Shown here: positions 46,673 through 54,926 of the stretch, piece after piece
Numbering within the stretch: the stretch's first letter is position 1
How the letters are laid out: every line of letters begins with the position of its first letter
Assembly (NCBI GenBank): GCA_026225395.1
Contig: JAMFSR010000001.1
Span: forward strand, 124,001 to 188,000
DNA length: 64,000 bases
Source: Granulicella sapmiensis
Lineage (GTDB): Bacteria; Acidobacteriota; Terriglobia; Terriglobales; Acidobacteriaceae
Reading direction: 5' to 3'
Position numbers and translations under genes: made by a program
The notes under the pieces: generated by a model
Seen by the model: only the letters and a program-made list of their open reading frames with translations
Databases searched by the model: none
Told to the model about the DNA's origin: nothing

Positions 46673-48610
46673 TTAGATTTTTCCGATCCCTAAGGACCGC
46701 GTTCCTTGGTCCAGCAGACGGGTTATCTTCGCTTCCTCAACGGCCGGGCTAAACGCATAACCCTGCACGAGAGTACATCCAACCTGGCGAAGAGACTTGA
46801 TTTCTTCCTCATTTTCGACTTGTCCGGCGATTAGTTGTATCCCAAGCCCGTGCGCAAATTCAATAACGAGTTTCGGCATTTTTGAATCCTTCGAACTTCC
46901 TCCCAGACGTTTCGTCAGAGACCCGTCGAGCTTCACGCTGTCGATCGGATATCCTTCCAGCTGAGTCATCGAAGAATATCCTGCACCGAATTGATCCAGT
47001 GCTATTTTTACCCCTAGATCTCTGATTTTCCCAATGGCTTCAACCGCCGTTTTTCCATTCTGAGCCAAGACCTCTTCCGATACTTCTAGTTGTATACAAC
47101 GAGCGTCGATTTCGGTATCAGCCAAAATATCCACGATATCCTTGAAAAATCCAGGATGGTTTACCTGCGAACGGGAGACGTTGACGCTTAGAAAGAAATC
47201 CGGATTCATGACGCAGCTCTGCCATCGTTTCATCTGGAGACATGCGGCCCGAAAAACAGAGATTCCCAACGGTGCGGCGAGCCCACCTCGCTCTGCCACC
47301 GGAAGGAACTCCGCTGGTAAGAGCAGGCCGCGATCCGGATGCTGCCATCGAACGACCGCTTCCACACCCCACAGCTTCGGCGGCGTGGTCAATATATCGA
47401 GGATAGGCTGATAATGCACCTGCAACTCGGCCGAATCAATTGCACGCTTCAACTCCTGCTCCTGCAGGCCGGCGTTATTCATGTTCGCATCGAGCGAAGG
47501 GTCAGAGTAGACACACCCGGCACCACCCTTGCGTTTGGCGAGATACATTGCGGAGTCCGCGTCACGGACGATGTCCTGAACATCGGTATAGCTTGATCTC
47601 ACAGCGTTGTATCCCAGGCTCGGCGTGAGAGATACGTGTTCATTGCCAACGTCGAAGGGATCCGCAAGCCCATCGAGGATACGCCGGACAATTGAAGCCC
47701 CTGCTTCCGCCGTTACATCGTCAATCAAGATCGCGAATTCGTCCCCACCAAGCCGTGCAATGATGTCCTGGGTCCTGCAACACTTTTCCAGTCGACGGGA
47801 CGTCTCAATCAAGACTCTATCTCCGCCGCGATGTCCGACACTGTCGTTGACTGCCTTGAATCCATCAAGGTCCAGATATATCATCGCAGCCTGGTAGCTT
47901 GGTCTCTTTTGGGTGCGCTCTAGTGCTTTAGCGAGCTGATCGAGAAAATACTGTCGATTTCGTAGCCCTGTGAGACTATCGTGAAATGCGTTATGCGATA
48001 GGTCGAATTCAATTGCTTTCTGCTTCTCTAATTCAACGACGAGACGGCTGTTCTCGGCTTCCACTTCTTTAAGCTGGCCATCGAGTCGTCCTGCAAGACG
48101 TTGCCCTGTCGTGTCGCGCAGCATATAAATCCATTTGGAGATGTGGTTCTCGTCGTCCTCCACAGGCGTGACACTGACTTCCACCCATGTTTTGGGTCCG
48201 CCTTTTATGGAAGATTTTATTTCTACTATGCTTGTGATGGTTCCGGCTGGCGCCCTTTCTATGGGTTCGACGCGGCCGAGAGTACCGGAAATGTCCTGCA
48301 AGACCGCGGTGGATTTTCCAACGAGGTCTTCTGCCGTGTACCCGGTTATCTTCGTGAATGCCGCATTTAGATATTGAATCTTTGATTCACGTCCTAAGAG
48401 CGTCGCACCCGTAATGATCGCCATTCCGTCTTTTGACTGCGCTACAAGCGCTTCCAAAGCGCTGACATGGTCGTCCAGGACAACATCGTATAGCCGACTC
48501 TCTTCCTGAAAGCGACGAAATGACTGCAGCTTCAGTTGCTCAAGAAATTTCATCGGACGATTTTTCTCATGCGATAAATCGCGAGGATAGTTGATCACTG
48601 CTGCTGACAT
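46673..48610 (-). CDS. PAS-GGDEF-EAL protein: diguanylate cyclase with degenerate EAL domain
   Basis: The 645-aa cytosolic signalling protein has a PAS domain (about 55-170), a coiled coil (about 175-205), a GGDEF domain (about 207-365) and an EAL domain (about 385-635). The cyclase site GGDEF (288-292) is intact and an inhibitory RxxD I-site (279-282) lies five residues before it, so c-di-GMP synthesis with product feedback is likely. The EAL domain departs from active enzymes: EAV replaces EAL (417-419), DQ replaces the DD metal pair (539-540) and AGQVE replaces AEGVE (595-599). It probably binds but does not cleave c-di-GMP. Its position inside the exopolysaccharide locus suggests local control of polymer synthesis. 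Confidence 0.92.
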   Translation of the reverse strand: MSAAVINYPRDLSHEKNRPMKFLEQLKLQSFRRFQEESRLYDVVLDDHVSALEALVAQSKDGMAIITGATLLGRESKIQYLNAAFTKITGYTAEDLVGKSTAVLQDISGTLGRVEPIERAPAGTITSIVEIKSSIKGGPKTWVEVSVTPVEDDENHISKWIYMLRDTTGQRLAGRLDGQLKEVEAENSRLVVELEKQKAIEFDLSHNAFHDSLTGLRNRQYFLDQLAKALERTQKRPSYQAAMIYLDLDGFKAVNDSVGHRGGDRVLIETSRRLEKCCRTQDIIARLGGDEFAILIDDVTAEAGASIVRRILDGLADPFDVGNEHVSLTPSLGYNAVRSSYTDVQDIVRDADSAMYLAKRKGGAGCVYSDPSLDANMNNAGLQEQELKRAIDSAELQVHYQPILDILTTPPKLWGVEAVVRWQHPDRGLLLPAEFLPVAERGGLAAPLGISVFRAACLQMKRWQSCVMNPDFFLSVNVSRSQVNHPGFFKDIVDILADTEIDARCIQLEVSEEVLAQNGKTAVEAIGKIRDLGVKIALDQFGAGYSSMTQLEGYPIDSVKLDGSLTKRLGGSSKDSKMPKLVIEFAHGLGIQLIAGQVENEEEIKSLRQVGCTLVQGYAFSPAVEEAKITRLLDQGTRSLGIGKI

Positions 48611-48976
48611 GGGTGCCTATCGATTTGCGTGCATCTCGGAGATGTGGGCAAGGTTGCCTGGGAGAAGCTTCCAAGCATCGGCCCAAATGATTTATCACGT
48701 GCAAAAGGACGCTGATACAGCTGCTCTCAGCTTCATCTACGGGAAGTGTTATGAAGTTCTGATATCCAGAGCGCTGGTGGTAACGATTGCTCTAAGCTTC
48801 CTAGTCGCATGACGCGATGCAAACGGAAACTCCCTTTATATCTTCTGGCTTACCAAGGTGAGCCTTGGAGAAATGATAGCCGCAGCTTCTTATATGAATC
48901 CAAGAGCTTTAGGCAAGTGAATACCGCTTCCCGAGCGCCGGCGCTCGAGGGGCGCTCGGGAAAAGAAGGTATTCCG
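48611..48976. other. Intergenic region with no convincing gene
   Basis: These 366 nt lie between the start of the GGDEF-EAL gene and the end of a PEP-CTERM gene, both on the minus strand. They must hold the promoter of the former, but no strong -35/-10 or -24/-12 pair is visible. Short frames here lack ribosome sites. A GC-rich hairpin lies at the right end. Confidence 0.4.
48928..48962 (-). terminator. GC-rich hairpin after the PEP-CTERM gene
   Basis: TTCCCGAGCGCC and GGCGCTCGGGAA pair over 12 bp with an 11-nt loop, 15 nt after the stop of the minus-strand PEP-CTERM gene. No T run follows on that strand, so it is either a factor-assisted terminator or an RNA-stabilising stem. Confidence 0.5.
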
Positions 48977-49522
48977 TTAGGCGAGAATGCGGCGTCTACG
49001 CACAAGCATCGTCGCTGCACCAACCAAGCCGGTTCCAAGCAATAGCAAACTGCTGGGCTCAGGCGTAACCGCTGCCGTCCCGTCAAACGTGAAACTGGTG
49101 ATTCCGGTGCTGGTGCTGGTCAAGCTGAACGTGCCGTTCGTCGACGCATATCCCGTCTCACTGAAAGTTCCCGTTCCCATGATGTTCAGAAACTGCGAAG
49201 TATCGGAGACGATTGTGGGGACTCCCGTCAATGTGAAAGAAACGGTCTTACCGAAAATATTCACTGCAGACAAGATCACCTTGCCGATCGCAGAGGTGTC
49301 GAAATTGAAACTCTCTACGGTTGCTGGAGCGTACAGAAATTGAGCCATTGTTCCAGTTCCACCCAGGACTATGCCAGTGCTGGGGGTGAACACGATGCCG
49401 GTAGAGCTGTAGGTATCGGTTCCTGAGACGGATAGCGAGCCGGTAATGGGATCCGCAAACGCCAACGAAGCGGATCCTGCAAAGAGAGAGCAAATCACTA
49501 ACGCTTTCATAATCTTGTTCAT
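48977..49522 (-). CDS. PEP-CTERM sorting-signal protein, Ser/Thr-rich
   Basis: From the ATG at 49522, preceded by a strong ggagaac ribosome site, the product is 181 aa; the upstream frame to 49711 is not coding. It has a Sec signal peptide (about 1-23, ending AFA), a mature part of beta strands rich in Thr, Ser and Gly without cysteine (SGTDTYSSTGIVFTPSTGIV), and a C-terminal TPEPSSLLLLGTGLVGAATM followed by RRRR, a textbook PEP-CTERM signal. It should be cleaved by the exosortase and exported to the surface or matrix. A sigma-54 element lies about 107-124 nt upstream of the ATG. Confidence 0.88.
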   Translation of the reverse strand: MNKIMKALVICSLFAGSASLAFADPITGSLSVSGTDTYSSTGIVFTPSTGIVLGGTGTMAQFLYAPATVESFNFDTSAIGKVILSAVNIFGKTVSFTLTGVPTIVSDTSQFLNIMGTGTFSETGYASTNGTFSLTSTSTGITSFTFDGTAAVTPEPSSLLLLGTGLVGAATMLVRRRRILA

Positions 49523-49628
49523 AGTTCTCCTGTATTCCGCTGGGAGCGGTCTTTCTCTCATACGCAGATTCGCCTTGGCCGGATAAAGCATGGGGACGAC
49601 AAAAGCTTTAGTTCTGCGGTGCCTGTAA

Positions 49629-49646
49629 ATGCACTCTGTACGCCAA
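49629..49646 (-). promoter_or_regulatory. Sigma-54 (-24/-12) promoter of the second PEP-CTERM gene
   Basis: On the minus strand the site reads TTGGCGTACAGAGTGCAT, with GG and GC 10 nt apart. The predicted start is near 49619, giving a leader of about 97 nt to the ATG at 49522. The upstream flank contains tgcgcatag (about 49701), also found upstream of the other PEP-CTERM gene. Confidence 0.7.
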
Positions 49647-49951
49647 AACTCGCAATGTAGAATCAACGACTTAACAAATGCCTGTAAGATGAAACGCAAA
49701 ATAGTGCGCATAGAAGGTACGCATAACTCCTAAGTTGTATTTCACTTTCGCCAAACTAGTGGCTTATCCCCTTGCGGACAATTAGCTCAGGGTGCAACTT
49801 GCAATCAACCGACAGAACAGTCGGAGGACGGCAGCACGGCTGTTTACACATTAGTGTCTAGTTAGCAACGGGTCCGCGAAGCCACATCCCGAGAATGCAG
49901 CCTTCATTCGACATAGAAATATGCCGAATCCATAAATTCGCAGTAGTCGGC

Positions 49952-52249
49952 CTATTGCATTTGAGTGAGCGCGAGCGCAGCCTTCTTGGCAGTGAGGGTA
50001 TTGGGCGCCAGGCTAACAGCTTTTGCTAGCTGGACCTTTGCGTCTGGCTTTGCATTCAGTTTCAGGAGCGTCATCCCAAGGTGATAATGGACTGATGCAT
50101 TATCCGGATCTACCTTAGTTGCATCTTTCAGCAGGTCCTTGGCGGAAACATATGTGCCGGCGTGATAATAAGCCCATGCCAACGTATCTGCAGTGTCAAT
50201 TGAATCCGGAAGGGCCCTGCGAGCGGTCTGAGCCAGTGAAAGTGCGACATCGGCGTCACCACCGTTCTCAATCATTAAGTAGGCCAGATTGTTGGACGCC
50301 ATAGGCTGATTCGGGCTGAGTTCAAGCGTTTTCTTATAGTACTGCCTGGCTTCTTCGATGTTGCCATCGGCATCTTCAAGGGTGCCGAGAAGCAATGTGG
50401 CATGCGCGTCGGCCGGATGCAGCGAAGCCCACTTTTGCCAAACCGCAATTGCGTTGCCGGTTTCGCCCAATCCAACCTCAGCTTGCGAAAAGGACTGAAC
50501 CGCGTCTTCATTGGAAGGGTCCAACTGCATGGCCTGCTGTGAACTCACCTTGGCTCCTGCATAATTCTTCTGATTGAGCTGAATCCCTGCAAGGTAGCTA
50601 TACAAATAGGCGCTCTTCGGCGAACTTGAGATCAATTGCTGAACCTTTGATAAGGCTTTTGCTGCCTGCTTCACTGAAAGCTCGTAGGCGACATACAGAT
50701 TCAACGCCTGAACCGACTGAGGATCTTTTGTGAGCGCTTGATCCAGTAAAGCCTCCGTTTCGGCAGGCTTGTGCTCACGTAGGCGCAACTGGGCGAGCTG
50801 CGTTAAGGCTGATGCATTGCTAGGGTCTTTCTTCAAAGCCATTTGGAAGTCGGCTTCGGCCAGTTCGAGCTGAGATTGATTAGCTTCTGCCGCTCCCCTC
50901 CACAGGTAAGCGGCTGCATAATCAGGATGCACTGCGATCGTGCTATTTGCCACTTGGGCCAAAAGACTCGCGTCGTTCCGCGTGCCTGCAATCTGGGCAA
51001 GTCCGGCCTCGGCCTCGATATTCGAGGGATCAAGCCGGTTCGCTTCTTTGAAACTGGTCTCTGCTGTACTGACATCTCCCTTTTGCAGCGCTACTTGGGC
51101 AAGGAGCATCTGGAGTTGAACGTTGTCCGGTGAGTTGCGCACAGACTTCTGAAGCTTCGTAAAGGCTTCGTCGGTCTTCTGCTCCCGTATCAGCAGAAGG
51201 GCATTCAATGCCTCGACCGGAGTGGATTGGGAATGAGACTTGTTCAACTCGTCGACGATCGATTGGGCTTTGGCAACTTCGTTTTGCTGCAAAAGTATTT
51301 TCGCCAGCTGCACCTGCAGCGGCACACTCTTCGGGTTTTGTGCGGCCATTTCACTGAAAACGGCTTCAGCATGAGCTCTTTGACCGCTTTGCTCGTAGTA
51401 GTCGAGAAGAATTCCCGGGGCTTCGTAACCGTCAGACATATCCAAAGCTGCTTGACGTAACGTCTGTTCCGCCATGGCATTATTCCCAGACCGTTGGTAT
51501 AACCCAGCTAACGCCGTTCTCGCTTCCAGACTCTTAGGTGCAACCTTGATCGCCTGCTGATACTGTTGCTCTGCGCCTTGGCGGTCCCCGCGCTTTTCAA
51601 AGAGGATCGCCAGGATCGTATGCGGCGATACCGCGGTTGGATCGAGTTCGATCGCCTTATGCAATTCCTGTTCAGCCTGCTGGCTGTCTGTCACTGGCAT
51701 AGAGCTTTGGATCAACGCCAAAGTGGTGTGGTAACTAGCTTTGTTGGGATTCAGCTGTAAAGCATGCTCAATATCAGCCAAGGCGGCCGTTTGGTTTCCG
51801 CTCTTTGCTTCGATTCCGGAACGAAGGGCGAAAGCATCCGCGTAGTTGGGATTTAGCGACATCACCGCTGAGACCTGATCTGCAGCACGATCCGTCGCCC
51901 CCCCGGCCAGAAGCATCGATCCCAAGTCAAGCCGCGCCTGGATATTCGTCGGGTCGAGATCCACTGTCCGCAAGAGTTCCTGGTAGCCGGCCATCAGATT
52001 TCCCATCTTGATGTACGTCTTCGCCATCTCGTAGTGCGCCGTGCTGAATTTGGGGTCGACTTTTAGCGAGTTCGAAAGTTGGATAGCTGCTTCCTGGAAC
52101 TTTCCACTCTTTTCGTAACGGATCCCGCTCTCGAGATACTTCTGCTTTCGAATATTGGGGTCTTGATGGCAGCCCGTTTGAAAAGCGACAGCAATGGAAG
52201 ATGCGGCTACAACTGCCATGCGGCTCAAGCGGGTCTTGAAGATATACAT
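49952..52249 (-). CDS. prsT: PEP-CTERM system TPR-repeat lipoprotein
   Basis: From the ATG at 52249, with a gggag box upstream, the product is 765 aa. It has an N-terminal hydrophobic signal with TGC at 25-27, probably a lipoprotein site although the lipobox is loose, followed by about twenty tetratricopeptide repeats to the end. Recurrent A-x-Y-x-L-A and DP-x-N patterns such as LDPTNIQARLDLGSML and LDPSNEDAVQSF mark them. This matches PrsT, the large TPR lipoprotein of exosortase loci, thought to act as a periplasmic or outer-membrane scaffold for polymer export. It lies directly downstream of epsI and has its own sigma-54 promoter element. Confidence 0.88.
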   Translation of the reverse strand: MYIFKTRLSRMAVVAASSIAVAFQTGCHQDPNIRKQKYLESGIRYEKSGKFQEAAIQLSNSLKVDPKFSTAHYEMAKTYIKMGNLMAGYQELLRTVDLDPTNIQARLDLGSMLLAGGATDRAADQVSAVMSLNPNYADAFALRSGIEAKSGNQTAALADIEHALQLNPNKASYHTTLALIQSSMPVTDSQQAEQELHKAIELDPTAVSPHTILAILFEKRGDRQGAEQQYQQAIKVAPKSLEARTALAGLYQRSGNNAMAEQTLRQAALDMSDGYEAPGILLDYYEQSGQRAHAEAVFSEMAAQNPKSVPLQVQLAKILLQQNEVAKAQSIVDELNKSHSQSTPVEALNALLLIREQKTDEAFTKLQKSVRNSPDNVQLQMLLAQVALQKGDVSTAETSFKEANRLDPSNIEAEAGLAQIAGTRNDASLLAQVANSTIAVHPDYAAAYLWRGAAEANQSQLELAEADFQMALKKDPSNASALTQLAQLRLREHKPAETEALLDQALTKDPQSVQALNLYVAYELSVKQAAKALSKVQQLISSSPKSAYLYSYLAGIQLNQKNYAGAKVSSQQAMQLDPSNEDAVQSFSQAEVGLGETGNAIAVWQKWASLHPADAHATLLLGTLEDADGNIEEARQYYKKTLELSPNQPMASNNLAYLMIENGGDADVALSLAQTARRALPDSIDTADTLAWAYYHAGTYVSAKDLLKDATKVDPDNASVHYHLGMTLLKLNAKPDAKVQLAKAVSLAPNTLTAKKAALALTQMQ

Positions 52250-52287
52250 TCCCTTAACTCCCTTACTAACATACACATGCCAATACA

Positions 52288-52305
52288 TAGCACTTCGATT
52301 GCCAA
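52288..52305 (-). promoter_or_regulatory. Sigma-54 (-24/-12) promoter of prsT
   Basis: The minus-strand sequence TTGGCAATCGAAGTGCTA has GG and GC separated by 10 nt. The predicted start is near 52278, about 29 nt before the ATG at 52249. Just upstream (plus strand about 52312-52335) a GTTTGTGCA word is repeated in tandem, a possible activator site that overlaps the end of epsI. Confidence 0.72.
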
Positions 52306-52333
52306 ACTCCACGTTTGTGCAGATGTTTGTGCA

Positions 52334-52993
52334 TCAGTTTGGTATGTATGCAGATAAAAAGGGAGCCAGTTGCTCGCTGAATTGAGCAGCCCTACCGCGC
52401 GCTGAATCCCGCCCCTCGCCGGACCGGAGCGGTGTTACCACGCGGATTAGGGCAGCATCTGTGCGGTTATAAAAAATCGAATCCGTCAGCGTATACCACT
52501 TTGCCTTGTAATCATTCGCGATCGTCCGCCCGTGAGCACGATACCAATAAAGCACTTCTTCCTTGTCTTTCCCATTGGAGATGAGATAGTCGCCAACCCG
52601 GTATGCCCTCCCATCCTTATCCTTCAGGGTGATAATTCCCTGGGAATCAAAGGTCCACCCGGATCCTGGCAGGCAATTCTGGGGAGAATGAATGGCCTGT
52701 CCCGTTCTCTGCGTGGGGAAGTAAGCGATGAACAAACCAATAGCGGGATCACCGGCCGACCTTGCGTCTGTCTGCGCGGGGACATAGGTCCGATTGAGAA
52801 ACACTCCTTTACCCAGAACATCCAGAACGTAAGCGTCCAGAGGGATATCCAACCCAATCCGACCATCCAACGACATAGGCAAGCGGTCCAGTGGGACACT
52901 CTGCGGCACTCTGTCGACATCGCCGCGTCGATAGAGTGCCGCGATGGCGAGGAAGAGTGCAAAAACGATAACCCAATATCGAGCAGACCTCAT
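52334..52993 (-). CDS. epsI: EpsI domain protein, exosortase partner
   Basis: The 219-aa product has one N-terminal membrane anchor (about 6-22) and a periplasmic domain with the EpsI signature HSPQNCLPGSGW, conserved YWYRAHGR and a C-terminal LIRVVTPL strand. EpsI-type proteins are found next to, or fused with, exosortases and are needed for exopolysaccharide production in Methylobacillus, but their chemistry is not settled. The ATG overlaps the exosortase stop by 4 nt, so the two are translationally coupled. prsT follows 84 nt later with its own promoter. Confidence 0.9.
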   Translation of the reverse strand: MRSARYWVIVFALFLAIAALYRRGDVDRVPQSVPLDRLPMSLDGRIGLDIPLDAYVLDVLGKGVFLNRTYVPAQTDARSAGDPAIGLFIAYFPTQRTGQAIHSPQNCLPGSGWTFDSQGIITLKDKDGRAYRVGDYLISNGKDKEEVLYWYRAHGRTIANDYKAKWYTLTDSIFYNRTDAALIRVVTPLRSGEGRDSARGRAAQFSEQLAPFLSAYIPN

Positions 52994-53907
52994 AAAGCGG
53001 TCACGTCCTTAGCCGGGAAGAGCGTGAGGAGGCGATGCACTCCGTATAGGCATGTGAGGGAAACAAGAAACATCAACCACCCTGAAAATTCGTGGAAGAA
53101 CCCCAGAGCCTTATCAGGATTCCAATACTGCACGCAAATTCCAGTGCCGAAGATCCGTACAGCATTGGCCGCAACGGCGATGGGGATGCTGGCCAGGGCA
53201 AGAATCACGCGCTTCCATGTTGAAGTTTCCAGGAAATATCCATAGATGACAGACAAGGTGAACAGGCTCAGCAACGAGCGAATGCCACTGCACGCCTCAG
53301 CGACTTCAAGCTGTATCGACGCAAGCTGGATAACATTCCCCTCTCGAAATACAGGCACTCCCGCAATAGGCAGAAGCGCGCTCGCGAGTCGGGACGAGAG
53401 AATTTGCAATGGAAAGGTGATTTGGTTCATAACCAACGTCGGCAGCGGGATACCGAGGAAAAGAACGAGAAATACAAATCGGATCTGCTTCAAGAACGTG
53501 AGACCGCGTAACGTCCATGTGATCCCAACTGCTAAGAGGATGAACGAAAACCTGGATAAAAAAAGGTCGGCTCCAAAAACCCCCACCAGAAGCAGCAAGA
53601 GTCCAGCCATGACCACCCACAATCCACTCCAGGATGGGCTGATCGGAGTCTTGACTAGGTCGACACGTTGATGCCAAACGAGATAGGCAGCGAAGAAAGG
53701 GATTAAGAACCCATGGGAAAAGTCCGGCAGCGTATACCAGTCGTTCACTAAACGCAAACCGATGTGACCATACAAAACTACAATTAAGGTCGATAACAGG
53801 ATGTAGGGAGCCACACGCTCAATCGCTTGCGCTGGGGGATTGAGACCACGTTTCGCCTCTGGTCCTGACGCAATCGTGTGGACAGCTTCCGACACTTGCC
53901 CATCCAA
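52990..53907 (-). CDS. xrtA: Exosortase (EpsH/XrtA type)
   Basis: Numbering from a TTG at 53907, with GAGGA 9 nt before it, the product is 305 aa and the usual length for the family. The open frame continues to a GTG at 54060 without a ribosome site, so a start there (356 aa) is possible. About eight membrane helices carry the exosortase catalytic set: Cys206 in EVAEACSGIRSL, Arg251 in AANAVRI and His272 in FHEFSGW. DFSHGFLIP (62-70) is also typical. The enzyme cleaves PEP-CTERM signals at the inner membrane and hands the protein to the export pathway. Two candidate substrates lie in this window. epsI overlaps its stop. Confidence 0.92.
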   Translation of the reverse strand: MDGQVSEAVHTIASGPEAKRGLNPPAQAIERVAPYILLSTLIVVLYGHIGLRLVNDWYTLPDFSHGFLIPFFAAYLVWHQRVDLVKTPISPSWSGLWVVMAGLLLLLVGVFGADLFLSRFSFILLAVGITWTLRGLTFLKQIRFVFLVLFLGIPLPTLVMNQITFPLQILSSRLASALLPIAGVPVFREGNVIQLASIQLEVAEACSGIRSLLSLFTLSVIYGYFLETSTWKRVILALASIPIAVAANAVRIFGTGICVQYWNPDKALGFFHEFSGWLMFLVSLTCLYGVHRLLTLFPAKDVTAL

Positions 53908-53957
53908 AGTGTTGCGATCCTCGCTAATGAATGTTTTGGACGTCACCAGTGGTCTGC

Positions 53958-53973
53958 AAGCAATTGAATGCCC
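53958..53973 (-). promoter_or_regulatory. Weak sigma-54-like element before the exosortase
   Basis: The minus-strand sequence GGGCATTCAATTGCTT has GG and GC 10 nt apart and a perfect TTGCT box, but lacks the T before GG. Transcription would start near 53948, about 40 nt before the TTG at 53907. If the gene really starts at 54060 this site would be inside the coding region. Confidence 0.4.
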
Positions 53974-54117
53974 GTTGCGTAGAGACTTCCAGTCATCATT
54001 TACACAGGACACTAAGCGTAATGGGTAAATGTTTGCACATTGTAGGAATTGACATTCCACTTAACGTTCGATGAGTTGAATTTTGTGGCATTTTCAGGAG
54101 CCATCGTTAGCCTGTTG

Positions 54118-54149
54118 CCGGTGGCTACTCGATCCGGTGGCTACTCGAT
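54118..54149. repeat. Perfect 16-bp tandem repeat (two copies)
   Basis: CCGGTGGCTACTCGAT occurs twice head to tail at 54118-54133 and 54134-54149, about 45-75 nt upstream of the sigma-54 element of the wza-like gene. It could be a replication-slippage product or a double binding site for an activator. Confidence 0.85.
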
Positions 54150-54190
54150 ATTGATTGGCAACTAGCTGCAAAAACTTGCTTAGCGCGCGT

Positions 54191-54208
54191 TTGGCCTCTG
54201 TCGTGCAT
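54191..54208 (+). promoter_or_regulatory. Sigma-54 (-24/-12) promoter of the wza-like export gene
   Basis: TTGGCCTCTGTCGTGCAT has GG and GC 10 nt apart. The predicted start lies near 54218, only a few nt before the ATG at 54222, so the message would be almost leaderless unless translation starts at a downstream GTG (54273). A second near-match, TTGGCAACTAGCTGCA at about 54155, has a spacing one nt too short. Confidence 0.62.
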
Positions 54209-54221
54209 ATAAACAAGCGTG

Positions 54222-54923
54222 ATGAAATCCCGTTCGTTCAATCTTCGTAAACATACAGCTTTGCCGTTGGCGGTGGGGGCGGTAAGAATTTTTTGCAAGG
54301 CCGTCGGCCTGAGTTTTCTTCTGGCTTCGACCTGCATGGTCGCCCAGCAAGGGGGGGCCAGACCCGTGCTTACACCTGGCTCAGCACCCGTCGCTTCAAG
54401 CGATGGACTGACCCCCACAAAAACCGTTGCGGCAGTTGATTCATCAACTTACATCATTAACCCGGAAGACAGCATCCAGCTGACAGTTTGGAAGGAGCCA
54501 GCCATTTCTGGCCCCATCCTCGTCCGGCCTGACGGAATGATTTCCGTTTCCCTGGTAGGGGACCTCAAAGCGGCCGGTCAAACGCCCACGGCGCTCGCTC
54601 GAGAGATCACGGAACGATTGAAAAAATATATTCAAGATCCCGATGTTCTAGTCGGCATTTTGGTTGTTCATCCCAAGCAGATTTTTCTGCTCGGAGAGGT
54701 TCAGCATGTCGGACCCGTCATTATGACGCCGGGGATGACCATCCTCCAGGCCATCTCAGCAGGTGGCGGTCTCACCCCGTTTGCAAACTCTAAACATGTG
54801 TACATCCTCCGCGGAACACAGGGGAAGCAGCAGAAGATTCCCTTTGACTACAAGAAAGCTATAAAGGACGGCAATCAACAGGGTGTGTCTTTACTCCCCG
54901 GCGACACTGTCGTGGTTCCCTAA
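54222..54923 (+). CDS. Polysaccharide export protein (Wza-like, exosortase-locus type)
   Basis: The 233-aa product has a signal sequence with an unusually long basic N-region; a GTG at 54273 would give a more normal signal (MGAVRIFCKAVGLSFLLAST). The mature part has the Poly_export domain (about 75-150: YIINPEDSIQLTVWKEP, VRPDGMISVSLVGDLKAAG, DVLVGILVVHPKQIFLLGEV) and an SLBB-type soluble ligand-binding unit (TILQAISAGGGLTPFA). It ends in LLPGDTVVVP without the outer-membrane helix of E. coli Wza, as is common in these loci. It forms the periplasmic and outer-membrane exit for the polymer. It is the first gene of a long plus-strand operon. Confidence 0.9.
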   Translation: MKSRSFNLRKHTALPLAVGAVRIFCKAVGLSFLLASTCMVAQQGGARPVLTPGSAPVASSDGLTPTKTVAAVDSSTYIINPEDSIQLTVWKEPAISGPILVRPDGMISVSLVGDLKAAGQTPTALAREITERLKKYIQDPDVLVGILVVHPKQIFLLGEVQHVGPVIMTPGMTILQAISAGGGLTPFANSKHVYILRGTQGKQQKIPFDYKKAIKDGNQQGVSLLPGDTVVVP

Positions 54924-54926
54924 CCC

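Noticed and set aside
54150..54170. TTGGCAACTAGCTGCA as the main wza promoter
   Set aside because: The GG-GC spacing is 9 nt, one short of the strict sigma-54 requirement; the site at 54191 fits exactly.
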